Assembly (NCBI GenBank): GCA_902593235.1 | Contig: CACJHS010000002.1 | Coordinates: 1 to 64,000, forward strand | Direction: 5' to 3' | DNA length: 64,000 bases | From: an uncultured Pelagibacteraceae bacterium | GTDB lineage: Bacteria; Pseudomonadota; Alphaproteobacteria; Pelagibacterales; Pelagibacteraceae | Shown here: in pieces, positions 42,885-55,764 of the stretch | Layout: the number at the start of each line of letters is the position of its first letter | Numbering within the stretch: position 1 is the stretch's first letter | Notes under the pieces: model-generated | Database searches by the model: none | What the model was told of the DNA's origin: nothing | What the model saw: the letters and a program-made list of their open reading frames with translations, nothing else | Program-made: the position numbers and the translations under genes

Positions 42885-44807
42885 TTAAACTGTAATCCTC
42901 TCAAAATTTGATTGTTTATTTCTTAAATCATGTCTGTCGATGATTAATTTAAATAATTTTTTTGCAATTGGTGCTGCCGCCTTACTTCCCGAACCACCAT
43001 GCTCAACAATTATACTAAGCGCATACCTTGGATTAACATATGGACCATACGCAACATACAAAGCATGATCTCTATCTTTGTATGGTATTTGCTCTAACTC
43101 TAAATCCAATTCCCTCTCTCTTTTACTAATTCTCTTGACCTGGGCTGTTCCAGTTTTTCCTGCAAATTGATATTTAGGGTCATCAATTCTTGACTTATAA
43201 GAAGTTCCAAATCTTTCATTGGTCGAAGCAAACATGGCTTCTTGAACAATCTTAATATTTTTTTGGTTTTGAAATAACTTTTTGTCCAACAATTCCTCAG
43301 AGTCGGTATCAAATAATAACCCGCTTTCCATTGATTGTTTTGCATCTTCATAAGAAACTGGATTACTATCCACTATTATTTTCGGTTTTACAGCAAAGCC
43401 TCCATTTGCAATTTGTGCAGTCATCATACAAAGTTGTAAAGGAGTTGTTTGTGTATAACCTTGACCAATACCTGTGATTAAAGTTTCACCTAATACCCAA
43501 CCTTTGCCTAGATTATTTTTTTTCCATTTTGTACTCGGAAATAATCCTTTTTTTTCATTATCAAAATAATCACCAAGAACTTTTTTTCCTAAGCCAAACT
43601 TTTCAGCTGTAATGTTTAACCTATCGACACCTAATAATCTTGCAACCTCATAAAAATAAGTATCACAAGATTGCTTCATGGCATTTTTTAAACTTACCCA
43701 ACCATGTCCTTTTTCCTTCCAACAGTGAAATGTTTGTCCATACAGCTCCATTTTTCCTGTGCATTTAACTTTAAACTTTGTATCTATTACTTTGTTTTCT
43801 AAAGCTGAAAGCGCAACGATAGGTTTTATTGTTGAACCTGGTGAGTATAGACCCGAAAGGGTTTTGTTTATTAATGGTTTTAATGGATTATTTCTAATTA
43901 ATTGCCACTCATCTTGACTTATTCCGAATAAAAATAAATTTGGATTATAAGATGGAGATGAATACATTGCTATTATATCTCCAGTATAGATATCCATTAC
44001 ACTTATAGATCCTGCTTTTTCGTTTAACAATTCCCCACAAGCTTTTTGTATTTCTGTATCTACAGTCAAACGTATTTTTGATCCTTGTTCACCTTTTTGA
44101 TGCTCAAGTTGATTAATTCTTTTACCGTAAGCATTAACTTCATATCTTTGAATAGCATTTGTTCCAATTAAATGATTTTCTAGTCTTTTCTCTAATCCCA
44201 GTTTTCCAATTTTCATTCCAGGTACAAATCTTTCTTGGATAGTTTGATTGTCTAAAATTTCTTGTTCATTTGGTTGACTTACATATCCAAGAACGTGTGT
44301 GTATACATCGTTAAAAGGATAGTTTCTGGAGATTGTCATTACAGGTTTAACACCAACAAGATCGTATAAATAATTATTAATTTTTACGAATTGACTCCAA
44401 CTTAAATTTTCAGAAACAATAATACTGTCCCAGGGTTTCAGTTCTGATTTTAATTTTTTTATCTTTGCAATTTTTTTTTCACTTAGATTTAAAAGGTTTT
44501 TCAATCTAACTAATAAATAATTGAAGCTCTCAACTTGCTCTGGAATTATATGTAATTGATAAACTTTTAAATTTCCTGCAATTACATTTCCAAAATAATC
44601 AACGATATTCCCCCTTGTAGGTGGAAGTTTCCATTCTCTAATTCTATTTTTATCTGAAAGTGTTAGATATTTTTTATTTTCATTTATTTGTAAAGAAAAC
44701 AAGCGAGCAATAATACCAACAAAAACTACAATTTTTGCTGCTCCTATTATGAACATCCGTCTATTAATTACATCAGTTTTTCTTATTCCTGAATTAGATT
44801 TAATCAT
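42885..44807 (-). CDS. mrdA: Penicillin-binding protein 2
   Basis: A 640 aa class B PBP with one N-terminal membrane helix (residues about 20-40) and a dimerisation domain. The transpeptidase motifs are STIK (GLYSPGSTIKPIVA), SCD (MKQSCDTYFYEVA) and KTG (FAGKTGTAQVK). It cross-links peptidoglycan of the lateral wall with RodA and the Mre complex. It overlaps mreD by 8 nt. Confidence 0.96.
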   Translation of the reverse strand: MIKSNSGIRKTDVINRRMFIIGAAKIVVFVGIIARLFSLQINENKKYLTLSDKNRIREWKLPPTRGNIVDYFGNVIAGNLKVYQLHIIPEQVESFNYLLVRLKNLLNLSEKKIAKIKKLKSELKPWDSIIVSENLSWSQFVKINNYLYDLVGVKPVMTISRNYPFNDVYTHVLGYVSQPNEQEILDNQTIQERFVPGMKIGKLGLEKRLENHLIGTNAIQRYEVNAYGKRINQLEHQKGEQGSKIRLTVDTEIQKACGELLNEKAGSISVMDIYTGDIIAMYSSPSYNPNLFLFGISQDEWQLIRNNPLKPLINKTLSGLYSPGSTIKPIVALSALENKVIDTKFKVKCTGKMELYGQTFHCWKEKGHGWVSLKNAMKQSCDTYFYEVARLLGVDRLNITAEKFGLGKKVLGDYFDNEKKGLFPSTKWKKNNLGKGWVLGETLITGIGQGYTQTTPLQLCMMTAQIANGGFAVKPKIIVDSNPVSYEDAKQSMESGLLFDTDSEELLDKKLFQNQKNIKIVQEAMFASTNERFGTSYKSRIDDPKYQFAGKTGTAQVKRISKRERELDLELEQIPYKDRDHALYVAYGPYVNPRYALSIIVEHGGSGSKAAAPIAKKLFKLIIDRHDLRNKQSNFERITV

Positions 44808-45318
44808 TTGTTTGATATGAAATTCTTTCGTTTAAAAAATTAAAAAATAAGAAAAATATTGGATAAAATAAAAAAGTAAAACCTGAGTTAATTAAATAAT
44901 TGGTGTAATCAACTTTAATTAAAAAGACTAAATCCAAAATAATTACTTGAATTGAATTTATTAATAAAATTGTGAATAATAATGATATCCAGTCCTTCAT
45001 AAAGTTTGGGGTTAAAGTAATGTTTCTTATATAAGCTGTTACAGAGCAAAGAATAAGGTAACAAAAACTACTAATTCCTATTGGTATACCTATTACAACA
45101 TCATTAATTATACCTGCAAAGAAAATAGCTAGATAGCCTAATTGATCAGGATTTCTTAAAGTCCAAAAGAAAATTAATAAATGAGCAAAATTAAAAGAAA
45201 AATAATCAAGTTTTAAGTAATTAAAATCAAACTCATTAAATACAGAAAAAAACAACATTATAAATGGTAGATAGGATAAGAATATTTTTAAAAAAGGACT
45301 TTTATTAAGTGATGACAT
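44800..45318 (-). CDS. mreD: Rod-shape determining protein MreD
   Basis: A 172 aa membrane protein with about five helices and little sequence conservation, identified mainly by position between mreC and mrdA. IFFAGIINDVVIGIPIGISSFCYLI resembles the MreD core. It links MreC to PBP2/RodA. Overlaps mreC by one base. Confidence 0.88.
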   Translation of the reverse strand: MSSLNKSPFLKIFLSYLPFIMLFFSVFNEFDFNYLKLDYFSFNFAHLLIFFWTLRNPDQLGYLAIFFAGIINDVVIGIPIGISSFCYLILCSVTAYIRNITLTPNFMKDWISLLFTILLINSIQVIILDLVFLIKVDYTNYLINSGFTFLFYPIFFLFFNFLNERISYQTND

Positions 45319-46166
45319 TATTCTTCTCCACTTATTTTATAAGAAACTATTTTTACATAGTTAAGTTGTGTAAAATCAGAAAAAAAATCAATTTTACCCT
45401 CTGAAATGTTGTTAATTTTTCCAATTGGTATACCAGGTTTGAATAAACCACCAAGACCTGAGGTGTAGGCAAAAATTTCTTTATTTTTAAATTCTTCTTT
45501 AAATTCCTCTTGAGTATGTTCAATTTTTCCAAAATAACTTCCTGTCCCAGAAATTACAGCTTGTATATCATCTGGCTCTAAAACAGATGGTATTTTGCTA
45601 TTAAGATCTGACAATAGTAATGCCCTTGAATTAGTATAATTTACTTCAATTATCTGGCCAACTAAATAAACATCATCAATAACAGCCATTCCAATTTTTA
45701 CTTTATCCTTTGTGCCTTTATTTAATACTACTGATTTTAAATATGGACTGTCTTTATCAATTAAAACTCTGGCAAATATTTCTTGTGAACTTATACTTTC
45801 ATCAAGTAAGTCTCTAAGCTTTTTATTTTCTGCAGTTAAAAATTCATTTTGTAATTTAAGTTGGTCAGAATTTTTTATTTTAGTTAATTCTTTCTGATGA
45901 CTTTCATATAAATCCATATGTGATTTAAATTTTGAAGTTATCTCTTTTAATTTATTTTCTGGGATTGATGCAATATGAGATGATCTATAAATTACTTCAT
46001 TAATTCCTAATTTAACAAATTGTATTGCTTTAAAATTAAAATTACTTAGAACTATTACAAAAATTGACAAAACAATTAAAGTTAGTAAAGAAAATTTTTG
46101 TTTATCTTTTTTTTTTAAAAAAGCTGACCTGATGGCAATTACAAAATCATCTCTGCCAGTAGCCAT
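45318..46166 (-). CDS. mreC: Rod-shape determining protein MreC
   Basis: A 282 aa bitopic protein with one N-terminal helix (LLTLIVLSIFVIVLSNFNF), then a coiled coil (about residues 70-115, rich in Glu, Lys and Leu), then the beta-domain with GTKDKVKIGMAVIDDVYLVGQIIEVNYTNSRALLLSDLNSKIP. It scaffolds the elongasome in the periplasm. Confidence 0.94.
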   Translation of the reverse strand: MATGRDDFVIAIRSAFLKKKDKQKFSLLTLIVLSIFVIVLSNFNFKAIQFVKLGINEVIYRSSHIASIPENKLKEITSKFKSHMDLYESHQKELTKIKNSDQLKLQNEFLTAENKKLRDLLDESISSQEIFARVLIDKDSPYLKSVVLNKGTKDKVKIGMAVIDDVYLVGQIIEVNYTNSRALLLSDLNSKIPSVLEPDDIQAVISGTGSYFGKIEHTQEEFKEEFKNKEIFAYTSGLGGLFKPGIPIGKINNISEGKIDFFSDFTQLNYVKIVSYKISGEE

Positions 46167-46171
46167 TTTTC

Positions 46172-48777
<2,606 letters not shown>

Positions 48778-48799
48778 AACTAAAATTTTTAGAAAATCT

Positions 48800-48827
48800 A
48801 TAATACAATCTATGAGAGAGATTGCAA
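48800..48827 (-). promoter_or_regulatory. Candidate leuA promoter with dyad in the spacer
   Basis: On the - strand TTGCAA (48827-48822), 16 bases, TATTAT (48805-48800). Transcription would begin near 48793, 16 nt before the leuA ATG. A perfect dyad CAATCT-n7-AGATTG lies almost entirely between the two elements, a plausible operator. The rest of the 102-base gap (48828-48879) shows no clear terminator for the peptide-ABC operon. Confidence 0.45.
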
Positions 48828-48879
48828 AATAATTAGTTAAATAATCATTTTTAATGGACCATTTTAGGCTTACGAAAGA

Positions 48880-50562
48880 TTAATTATAAATAGACTCAAT
48901 TTTAGGCATTAATCGTAAAAGTTCCTTTGTATATTCATGCGTTGGTTTTAAAAATAAATCCTCAGTGTTTGAAACTTCACATAGTTTGCCGTCCTTTAAG
49001 ACTCCAATTCTATCACACATCTGTCTAACAACAGGTAAGTCATGACTTATAAATAAAATTGTTAAATTTAATTGTTCTTGTAGATCTTTAAGCAAATTTA
49101 ATATTTGAGCTTGAATACTTACATCCAAAGCAGAAGTAGGTTCATCACAAACTAAAAGTCTTGGTTGTGTGGCAAGCGCTCTTGCAATTGATATTCTCTG
49201 TCTCTGTCCTCCTGAAAATTCATGTGGATATCGATCTGCAGATTTTTGGGTTAATTCTACAGACTCGAGCAAATCATAAATATAATTATTTAAATCTATA
49301 TTTGATATTGATGGGTTATGAAGTGTTATCGGTTCTGCAATTATATCTTTTACTTTTAATCTTCCATTTAGTGAAGAATAAGGATCTTGAAATATCATTT
49401 GAATTTGTTTTCTAAATTTCATTAATTCAGATCTCTGCTTAATTTTTGTTATACAAACGTTGTCAAAGAAGATATCTCCAGAAGTAGGTTTAAATAAATT
49501 TACAATCATTTTGGCAATTGTAGATTTTCCACTTCCACTTTCTCCTACTAAACCAAAAGATTCACCTTCTTTTATTTCAAATGAAACATCATTAACAGCC
49601 ATTACAGAATTTTTAGAATTTTCCGTAAAAAAATTATCATCAAAACTTTTATTCAAATTTTTAATCTGAACTAAATCTTGATTAATAATTTCTTTCTTTG
49701 ACCATCTATTTAATATTTTGATATTATTTTCTTTTTTGTTATTGTTTTCTTTTTCTACAATCACAAATCTTGAAATTTTTTTGTTAGTTGGTGGAACTGA
49801 ACTTACTAAACTTTTAGTGTAATTTTCTTGAGGATTGGTTAATATTTTTTTAGTTTCACCGATTTCAACCAAATTACCACTCTTCATAACTGCTACACGG
49901 TCTGCTGTCTCTGCTATAACACCCATGTCATGAGTAATTAGTATAACCGCAAGGTTTCTTTCTTTTGTTAATTTTTTAATAAGTTCTAATATTTGAGATT
50001 GAATTGATACATCTAATGCTGTTGTTGGTTCATCTGCTATTAACAATTCTGGTTCACAACATAAAGCTAAAGAAATTACTACTCGCTGTCTCATTCCACC
50101 TGAGAATTGGTGAGGATAATTATCAAATCTTGTCTCTGCATCTTTTATACCAACCTCTTTTAATAGATTTATAGATTTATTTTTTGCTTCTTCTTTGCTT
50201 AATTTAAGATGAGTTTGAATTGTTTCGATTAACTGTTCGCCCACTGTAAGAATTGGATTAAGTGACGTTTGAGGATCTTGAAATATCAATCCAATTTTAT
50301 TTCCTCTATATTTAGCTATACTTTCAGAATTTTTATGAATGTTAAGATCGCCTAAAATAACTGAGCCACTAGAAACCTTACCTGGTTCATCAATTAAGCT
50401 TATGATAGCGTTTCCTACAGTACTTTTTCCTGATCCAGATTCTCCAACTAATCCTAAAATTTCTCCTTTGTTAACCTCAATATTTACATTCTTAGCAGCG
50501 TAAACTGTTTCTTTTCTCATTTGATAATCAACACTAAGATTGTTTATTTTTAAAAATGTCAT
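48880..50562 (-). CDS. Fused dipeptide/oligopeptide ABC transporter ATP-binding protein (DppD-DppF type)
   Basis: About 560 aa with two complete ABC domains in one chain. Domain 1 has GESGSGKSTVGNA, FSGGMRQRVVISLAL and LLIADEPTTALDVS. Domain 2 has GESGSGKSTIAKM, FSGGQRQRISIARAL and LLVCDEPTSALDVS. Each is followed by an oligopeptide-transporter tail segment. The track start at 50598 adds 12 residues inside the permease gene; the ATG at 50562 (MTFLKINNLSVDY) overlaps the permease stop by 4 nt (ATGA) and begins the ABC fold directly, so I use it. Confidence 0.93.
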   Translation of the reverse strand: MTFLKINNLSVDYQMRKETVYAAKNVNIEVNKGEILGLVGESGSGKSTVGNAIISLIDEPGKVSSGSVILGDLNIHKNSESIAKYRGNKIGLIFQDPQTSLNPILTVGEQLIETIQTHLKLSKEEAKNKSINLLKEVGIKDAETRFDNYPHQFSGGMRQRVVISLALCCEPELLIADEPTTALDVSIQSQILELIKKLTKERNLAVILITHDMGVIAETADRVAVMKSGNLVEIGETKKILTNPQENYTKSLVSSVPPTNKKISRFVIVEKENNNKKENNIKILNRWSKKEIINQDLVQIKNLNKSFDDNFFTENSKNSVMAVNDVSFEIKEGESFGLVGESGSGKSTIAKMIVNLFKPTSGDIFFDNVCITKIKQRSELMKFRKQIQMIFQDPYSSLNGRLKVKDIIAEPITLHNPSISNIDLNNYIYDLLESVELTQKSADRYPHEFSGGQRQRISIARALATQPRLLVCDEPTSALDVSIQAQILNLLKDLQEQLNLTILFISHDLPVVRQMCDRIGVLKDGKLCEVSNTEDLFLKPTHEYTKELLRLMPKIESIYN

Positions 50563-51497
50563 TTTTTTAATTTTGGATTTAAAGTATCTCTCATCCAATC
50601 CCCTAATAAATTAATTGAAAAGGCTAAAATAACTAAGAAAATTGCTGGAAAAAAAGTTATCCACCATTCTCCTGAAAATAAAAAATCATTACCAAGTCTT
50701 ATCAATGTCCCTAAAGAGGGAGTTGTAGGAGGTACACCAACTCCTAAAAAACTTAAAGTAGATTCAGCTAAAATAGCAAGAGCTAAACCAATAGTTCCAA
50801 TTACTAATACTGGTCTTAAAATATTTGGTAAAATATGTTTAAACATAATAATTATATTAGAAACCCCAATTATTGTTGATGCTGAAACATAGTCTTTATT
50901 TTTTTCCACCAAAGTTGCAGCTCTAGAAACTCTTGCAAATTGTGGCCACTCTGAAATCCCAATTGCAAATATTAAAACATAAATTGCCATTTCATCATGC
51001 ATCTCTCTTGAAATTAATCCTCTTGCTATTCCATCAACCAACAATGCCATCAAAATACTTGGTACTGTTAACTGAACATCAGTTAATCTCATTACTATCA
51101 TTTCATATTTTCCACCAAAAAATCCAGCGGTTAATCCCAATCCAACTCCAAGAACTAAACTAAAAATTATTGCAGAAAAACCTACAATGAGAGAAATTCT
51201 ACATCCGTACAAAATTGTCGACAACATATCTCTTCCTTGTCCATCAGTACCTAAAATGAATTTTGCGAGACCATCTTCTGTCCATGATGGTGGTGTGAAT
51301 GCATCCATAAGTGATAGAGAGGATGGGTCAAAAGGATTGTAAGGTGTTATAAGTTCAACAAAGAAAGAACAGAAAAAAATTATAAACAAAATAGTAGATG
51401 ATACAATTGCAGTAGGAGATTTAATAAAGCTATGGTAAACATCACTATCTTTAATTCTTTCCCAACTACTTAGAGTTCTATTATCCACTTGCAACAT
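50559..51497 (-). CDS. dppC: Peptide ABC transporter permease (DppC type)
   Basis: A 312 aa permease with about six helices. LGTDGQGRDMLSTILYGCRISLIVGFSAI and the ATPase-coupling EAA loop SASTIIGVSNIIIMFKHILPNILRPVLV are the DppC pattern. It overlaps dppB by 17 nt. Confidence 0.92.
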   Translation of the reverse strand: MLQVDNRTLSSWERIKDSDVYHSFIKSPTAIVSSTILFIIFFCSFFVELITPYNPFDPSSLSLMDAFTPPSWTEDGLAKFILGTDGQGRDMLSTILYGCRISLIVGFSAIIFSLVLGVGLGLTAGFFGGKYEMIVMRLTDVQLTVPSILMALLVDGIARGLISREMHDEMAIYVLIFAIGISEWPQFARVSRAATLVEKNKDYVSASTIIGVSNIIIMFKHILPNILRPVLVIGTIGLALAILAESTLSFLGVGVPPTTPSLGTLIRLGNDFLFSGEWWITFFPAIFLVILAFSINLLGDWMRDTLNPKLKK

Positions 51498-52464
51498 CTC
51501 CTTTAACTCTTATTCTTGGATCAATAAAATAATAAAGAATATCAACTATAAAATTTATCATTACAAAAACAAAAGCTATAAAAACCAAATAAGCTGACAT
51601 GATAGGAATATCGACGAACTGTACTGCTTGAATAAATAAAAAGCCCATACCAGGCCATTGAAAAACAGTTTCAGTAATAATTGAAAACGCAATAAGAGTT
51701 CCGATATTTATTCCTGCTATAGTTATTACAGGTATCAATCCATTTTTTAATGCATGTTTGTATTTAATACTATTTTCACTAATACCTCGTGCACGTGCAA
51801 ATTTAATATAATCTGTTTGTAATATTTCCATCATCTCTGCTCGCACAAGTCTGATAATATAAGTCATTTGAAAAAGACTTAATGTTACTGAAGGAAGTAT
51901 AATTGCTTTAAGTCCTGAAACTGTTAAAAAACCTGTGGTCCAAAAACCTAAATCAACAACTTCTCCTCTTCCAAAAGAAGGTAAAATTCCTAAGATTACT
52001 GCAAACAAATATATAAATAATATACCAATTACAAATGTGGGGAGTGAAACTCCTAACAATGAGATGGCTAAGACAAAATCACTTAAAAAACCTTTTCGAT
52101 TTATGCCTGTATAAACTCCTAACAAGGTGCCAGTTACAAGTGCAATTAGTGCTGAAATAACCACAAGTTCAATAGTTGCAGGCAATCTTTCAACTATTAA
52201 TTCTGAAACAGGTCTTCTTAATTGATATGAAATTCCAAACTCACCCTTAGAAGCATTAACTATAAATCTTGAAAACTGTACATGAATTGGATCCATTAAA
52301 CCAAGTGTTTCTCTCAATTCTGCTCTTTCCTCATCAGAAGTCTCTTCTCCAACCATGTTATTGATTGGATCTCCAACAAAATTAAATAAAGAGAAAGACA
52401 CAAAGGCGACAACCAACATCACCAAAGCAGATTGAAACAGCCTTTTAAAAAAATATTTTATCAA
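51481..52464 (-). CDS. dppB: Peptide ABC transporter permease (DppB type)
   Basis: A 327 aa permease. MIKYFFKRLFQSALVMLVVAFVSFSLFNFVGDPI is the DppB N-terminal helix, and KFARARGISENSIKYKHALKNGLIPVITI is the coupling loop. It lies downstream of an intercistronic hairpin after dppA. Confidence 0.92.
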   Translation of the reverse strand: MIKYFFKRLFQSALVMLVVAFVSFSLFNFVGDPINNMVGEETSDEERAELRETLGLMDPIHVQFSRFIVNASKGEFGISYQLRRPVSELIVERLPATIELVVISALIALVTGTLLGVYTGINRKGFLSDFVLAISLLGVSLPTFVIGILFIYLFAVILGILPSFGRGEVVDLGFWTTGFLTVSGLKAIILPSVTLSLFQMTYIIRLVRAEMMEILQTDYIKFARARGISENSIKYKHALKNGLIPVITIAGINIGTLIAFSIITETVFQWPGMGFLFIQAVQFVDIPIMSAYLVFIAFVFVMINFIVDILYYFIDPRIRVKGDVASG

Positions 52465-52483
52465 TTTGTGAAGGTTTAAACTT

Positions 52484-52513
52484 ACAAGCCCTTTAAATTT
52501 TTAAAGGGCTTGT
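52484..52513 (-). terminator. Perfect 14-bp hairpin between dppA and dppB
   Basis: ACAAGCCCTTTAAA and TTTAAAGGGCTTGT form a perfect 14-bp stem with a 2-base centre, starting 12 bases beyond the dppA stop. Only a short GTTT follows on the - strand, so it is a weak terminator and more likely protects the dppA message or attenuates downstream expression. Confidence 0.75.
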
Positions 52514-52525
52514 AATAATTTTTAA

Positions 52526-54088
52526 TTAGTTAAAACTAGCAGTTCTGAATAACGGTTCGTTATTCGGTCTGATAGGAACATTAACATTGCTTTTAGATGC
52601 CCAAGAAATTACTTGGTGATGTAACGGAAGATAAGAAATATCATCTTTTACAATTTTCCAAGCTTTTGCAATTGCAGCATTTCTTTTATCTAAATCAACT
52701 TCGCCTTCCATAACTCTAATTGCAGCATCAACGTCTGCGTTACTAAAGTTAACTTTGTTCCAGCTAGCACCAGTTTCATATAAATAATGAAAAACATAGT
52801 GACTGTCTAAAGTTGGAACACCCCATCCTAGCATATAGAAATCACCTTGATCATCTTTAAGCTCTTTGAAGTGTTTACTTTTAGTTTGAGCGAATAAATT
52901 AACGTTAACTCCAATTTTACCTAACATTCCAACTACAGCAGTACAAATTGCTTCATCGTTTACATATCTGTCGTTAGGACATCTAAGTTCAACATCAAAA
53001 CCATTAGGATAACCTGCATCAGCTAAAAGTTTTTTTGCAGCATCAACATCATAAGGTAATCTTTTATCAAGATCCGCTGTGTAACCATTTACACCAGGGA
53101 AAGTTATAATACCTGCTGGTTCACTTAAACCTCTCATAACTTTTTTCTTAATCGCTTCAATATCAATTGCTTGATAAAGTGCTTGTCTTACTTCTTTTTT
53201 CTTAAATGGATTATCACCAGTATTTCCAGTTCTCAACTTGTCAGCTGCTTGATCCATTCCTAAGAAAATTGTACGCATTTGTGCTGTACTTTCAACTTTG
53301 TGACCTGAAGAAGAACCAATTCTTTTTAAGTCTTGAACAGGAGCATCAGTAACTATATCAATTTCTCCAGATAACAATGCTGCAACTCTAGTTGCTGCAT
53401 TTTTAATTGGAAGTAATTGAATTTGAGTTACTTTATTATCCTTCATCTCACCCCACCAGTGTTTATTTCTTTTGAACACAGTTTTAGTATTTGGCTCTCT
53501 TAAAGTAATTTTAAAAGGTCCAGTTCCTAAAGCATTTGTAGCTGAAAATGTTTCTTGCCCTGCATCCCAATTTTGTGGTGCCATAGCAAAATTTTTCTCT
53601 GACCAAGCTTTAGACATGATGAAAATATTTGATAATTGGTTTAAAAGGATCGGATTTGGTTTGCTAGTCGTAATCTTAACTGAATAATCTCCGATCGCTG
53701 TAACATCAGAAATTGTACTGATGTATTCTTTGAAATCAGATGTTCTTTGTTTAGCTCTTAAAATACTAAAGACAACATCTGCAGATGTCATTCCAGTACC
53801 GTCAGAAAACTTTGCATCTTTCCTCAAATCAAATATCCAATTATTTGGATCAGTGGTTCTCCATTTTGTTGCTAAAGCAGGACCTATTTTCATATCCAAA
53901 CCTCTTTGAACTAAAGCCTCATAAACTTGTCTTGAAACTTGAGTAGTTGGACCTTCGTTTTGTGCATGTGGATCTAGTGTTAAACTGTCTCCTTGCATAG
54001 ACCATTTAATTGTTTTTGCCCATGCTGAAGAAAATCCAAATACTAGAACTAATGACAATAGTATTCTTACTATATTTTTAGTCTTCAT
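52526..54088 (-). CDS. dppA: Peptide ABC transporter substrate-binding protein (SBP_bac_5)
   Basis: A 520 aa family 5 extracellular binding protein with a signal peptide (MKTKNIVRILLSLVLVFGFSSAWA). KTIKWSMQGDSLTLDPHAQNEGPT, WIFDLRKDAKFSDGTGMTSADVVFSI and NALGTGPFKITLREPN are family landmarks. It binds dipeptides, oligopeptides or related solutes. A strong GAGGGG ribosome-binding site precedes the ATG. The 81-base gap upstream holds its promoter region; I could not choose a -35/-10 pair. Confidence 0.92.
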   Translation of the reverse strand: MKTKNIVRILLSLVLVFGFSSAWAKTIKWSMQGDSLTLDPHAQNEGPTTQVSRQVYEALVQRGLDMKIGPALATKWRTTDPNNWIFDLRKDAKFSDGTGMTSADVVFSILRAKQRTSDFKEYISTISDVTAIGDYSVKITTSKPNPILLNQLSNIFIMSKAWSEKNFAMAPQNWDAGQETFSATNALGTGPFKITLREPNTKTVFKRNKHWWGEMKDNKVTQIQLLPIKNAATRVAALLSGEIDIVTDAPVQDLKRIGSSSGHKVESTAQMRTIFLGMDQAADKLRTGNTGDNPFKKKEVRQALYQAIDIEAIKKKVMRGLSEPAGIITFPGVNGYTADLDKRLPYDVDAAKKLLADAGYPNGFDVELRCPNDRYVNDEAICTAVVGMLGKIGVNVNLFAQTKSKHFKELKDDQGDFYMLGWGVPTLDSHYVFHYLYETGASWNKVNFSNADVDAAIRVMEGEVDLDKRNAAIAKAWKIVKDDISYLPLHHQVISWASKSNVNVPIRPNNEPLFRTASFN

Positions 54089-54169
54089 ATTCCCCTCGTT
54101 TTTTAAATTTATATAAAAAAGTATAAGTGAAATAATTGAATTATAGTAGCAATAATTTACTGATAAAAT

Positions 54170-55210
<1,041 letters not shown>

Positions 55211-55759
55211 TTAATTAAATATTTTAGCACCTCTGGTCATAGCTACTGCCCCTGTTCTCGAAGTACTTATAAGTCCCAAAGGCTTTAATTTTTTATTCAT
55301 TACATCAATTTCTCTTCTTAAAGCAGTTATTTGAATTACTGCTGAAGATTTTGTTTCATCTAATATTATGGGATTAAATTTTTTACAAGCATTTAAGCAT
55401 TTTTCAATTTTATTTCTTTTGCCTACTACCTTAAATAAAGCCATTTCCTTAAATATTACGTCTTTGTCTTCTCTTTTAAACTCCGCAACTTTATGAACAG
55501 GCACTAATTTAGTTAACTGAAGTCTTATTTGATCAATTACTTGAGGTGTTCCAGTAGTAACAATTGTTATTCTTGAAATATTTTTAACCGCATCAACCTC
55601 AGCAACTGCTAACGACTCTATGTTATAACCTCGACCAGAAAATAAACCGACTACTCTTGCAAGAACTCCAGCCTCATTATCTACCCAAACAACAAAAATG
55701 TATGTATCTGATTTTTGTTTCTTCGTAGGTACGCTATAAGCTGATTTTGATTTCGGCAT
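55211..55759 (-). CDS. ilvN: Acetolactate synthase small (regulatory) subunit
   Basis: A 182 aa subunit with an N-terminal ACT domain (VWVDNEAGVLARVVGLFSGRGYNIESLAV) and the C-terminal ALS_ss_C domain. It binds valine and adjusts IlvI activity. It has an N-terminal extension of about 20 residues (MPKSKSAYSVPTKKQKSDTY). It starts 5 nt after ilvI. Confidence 0.95.
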   Translation of the reverse strand: MPKSKSAYSVPTKKQKSDTYIFVVWVDNEAGVLARVVGLFSGRGYNIESLAVAEVDAVKNISRITIVTTGTPQVIDQIRLQLTKLVPVHKVAEFKREDKDVIFKEMALFKVVGKRNKIEKCLNACKKFNPIILDETKSSAVIQITALRREIDVMNKKLKPLGLISTSRTGAVAMTRGAKIFN

Positions 55760-55764
55760 TATGA

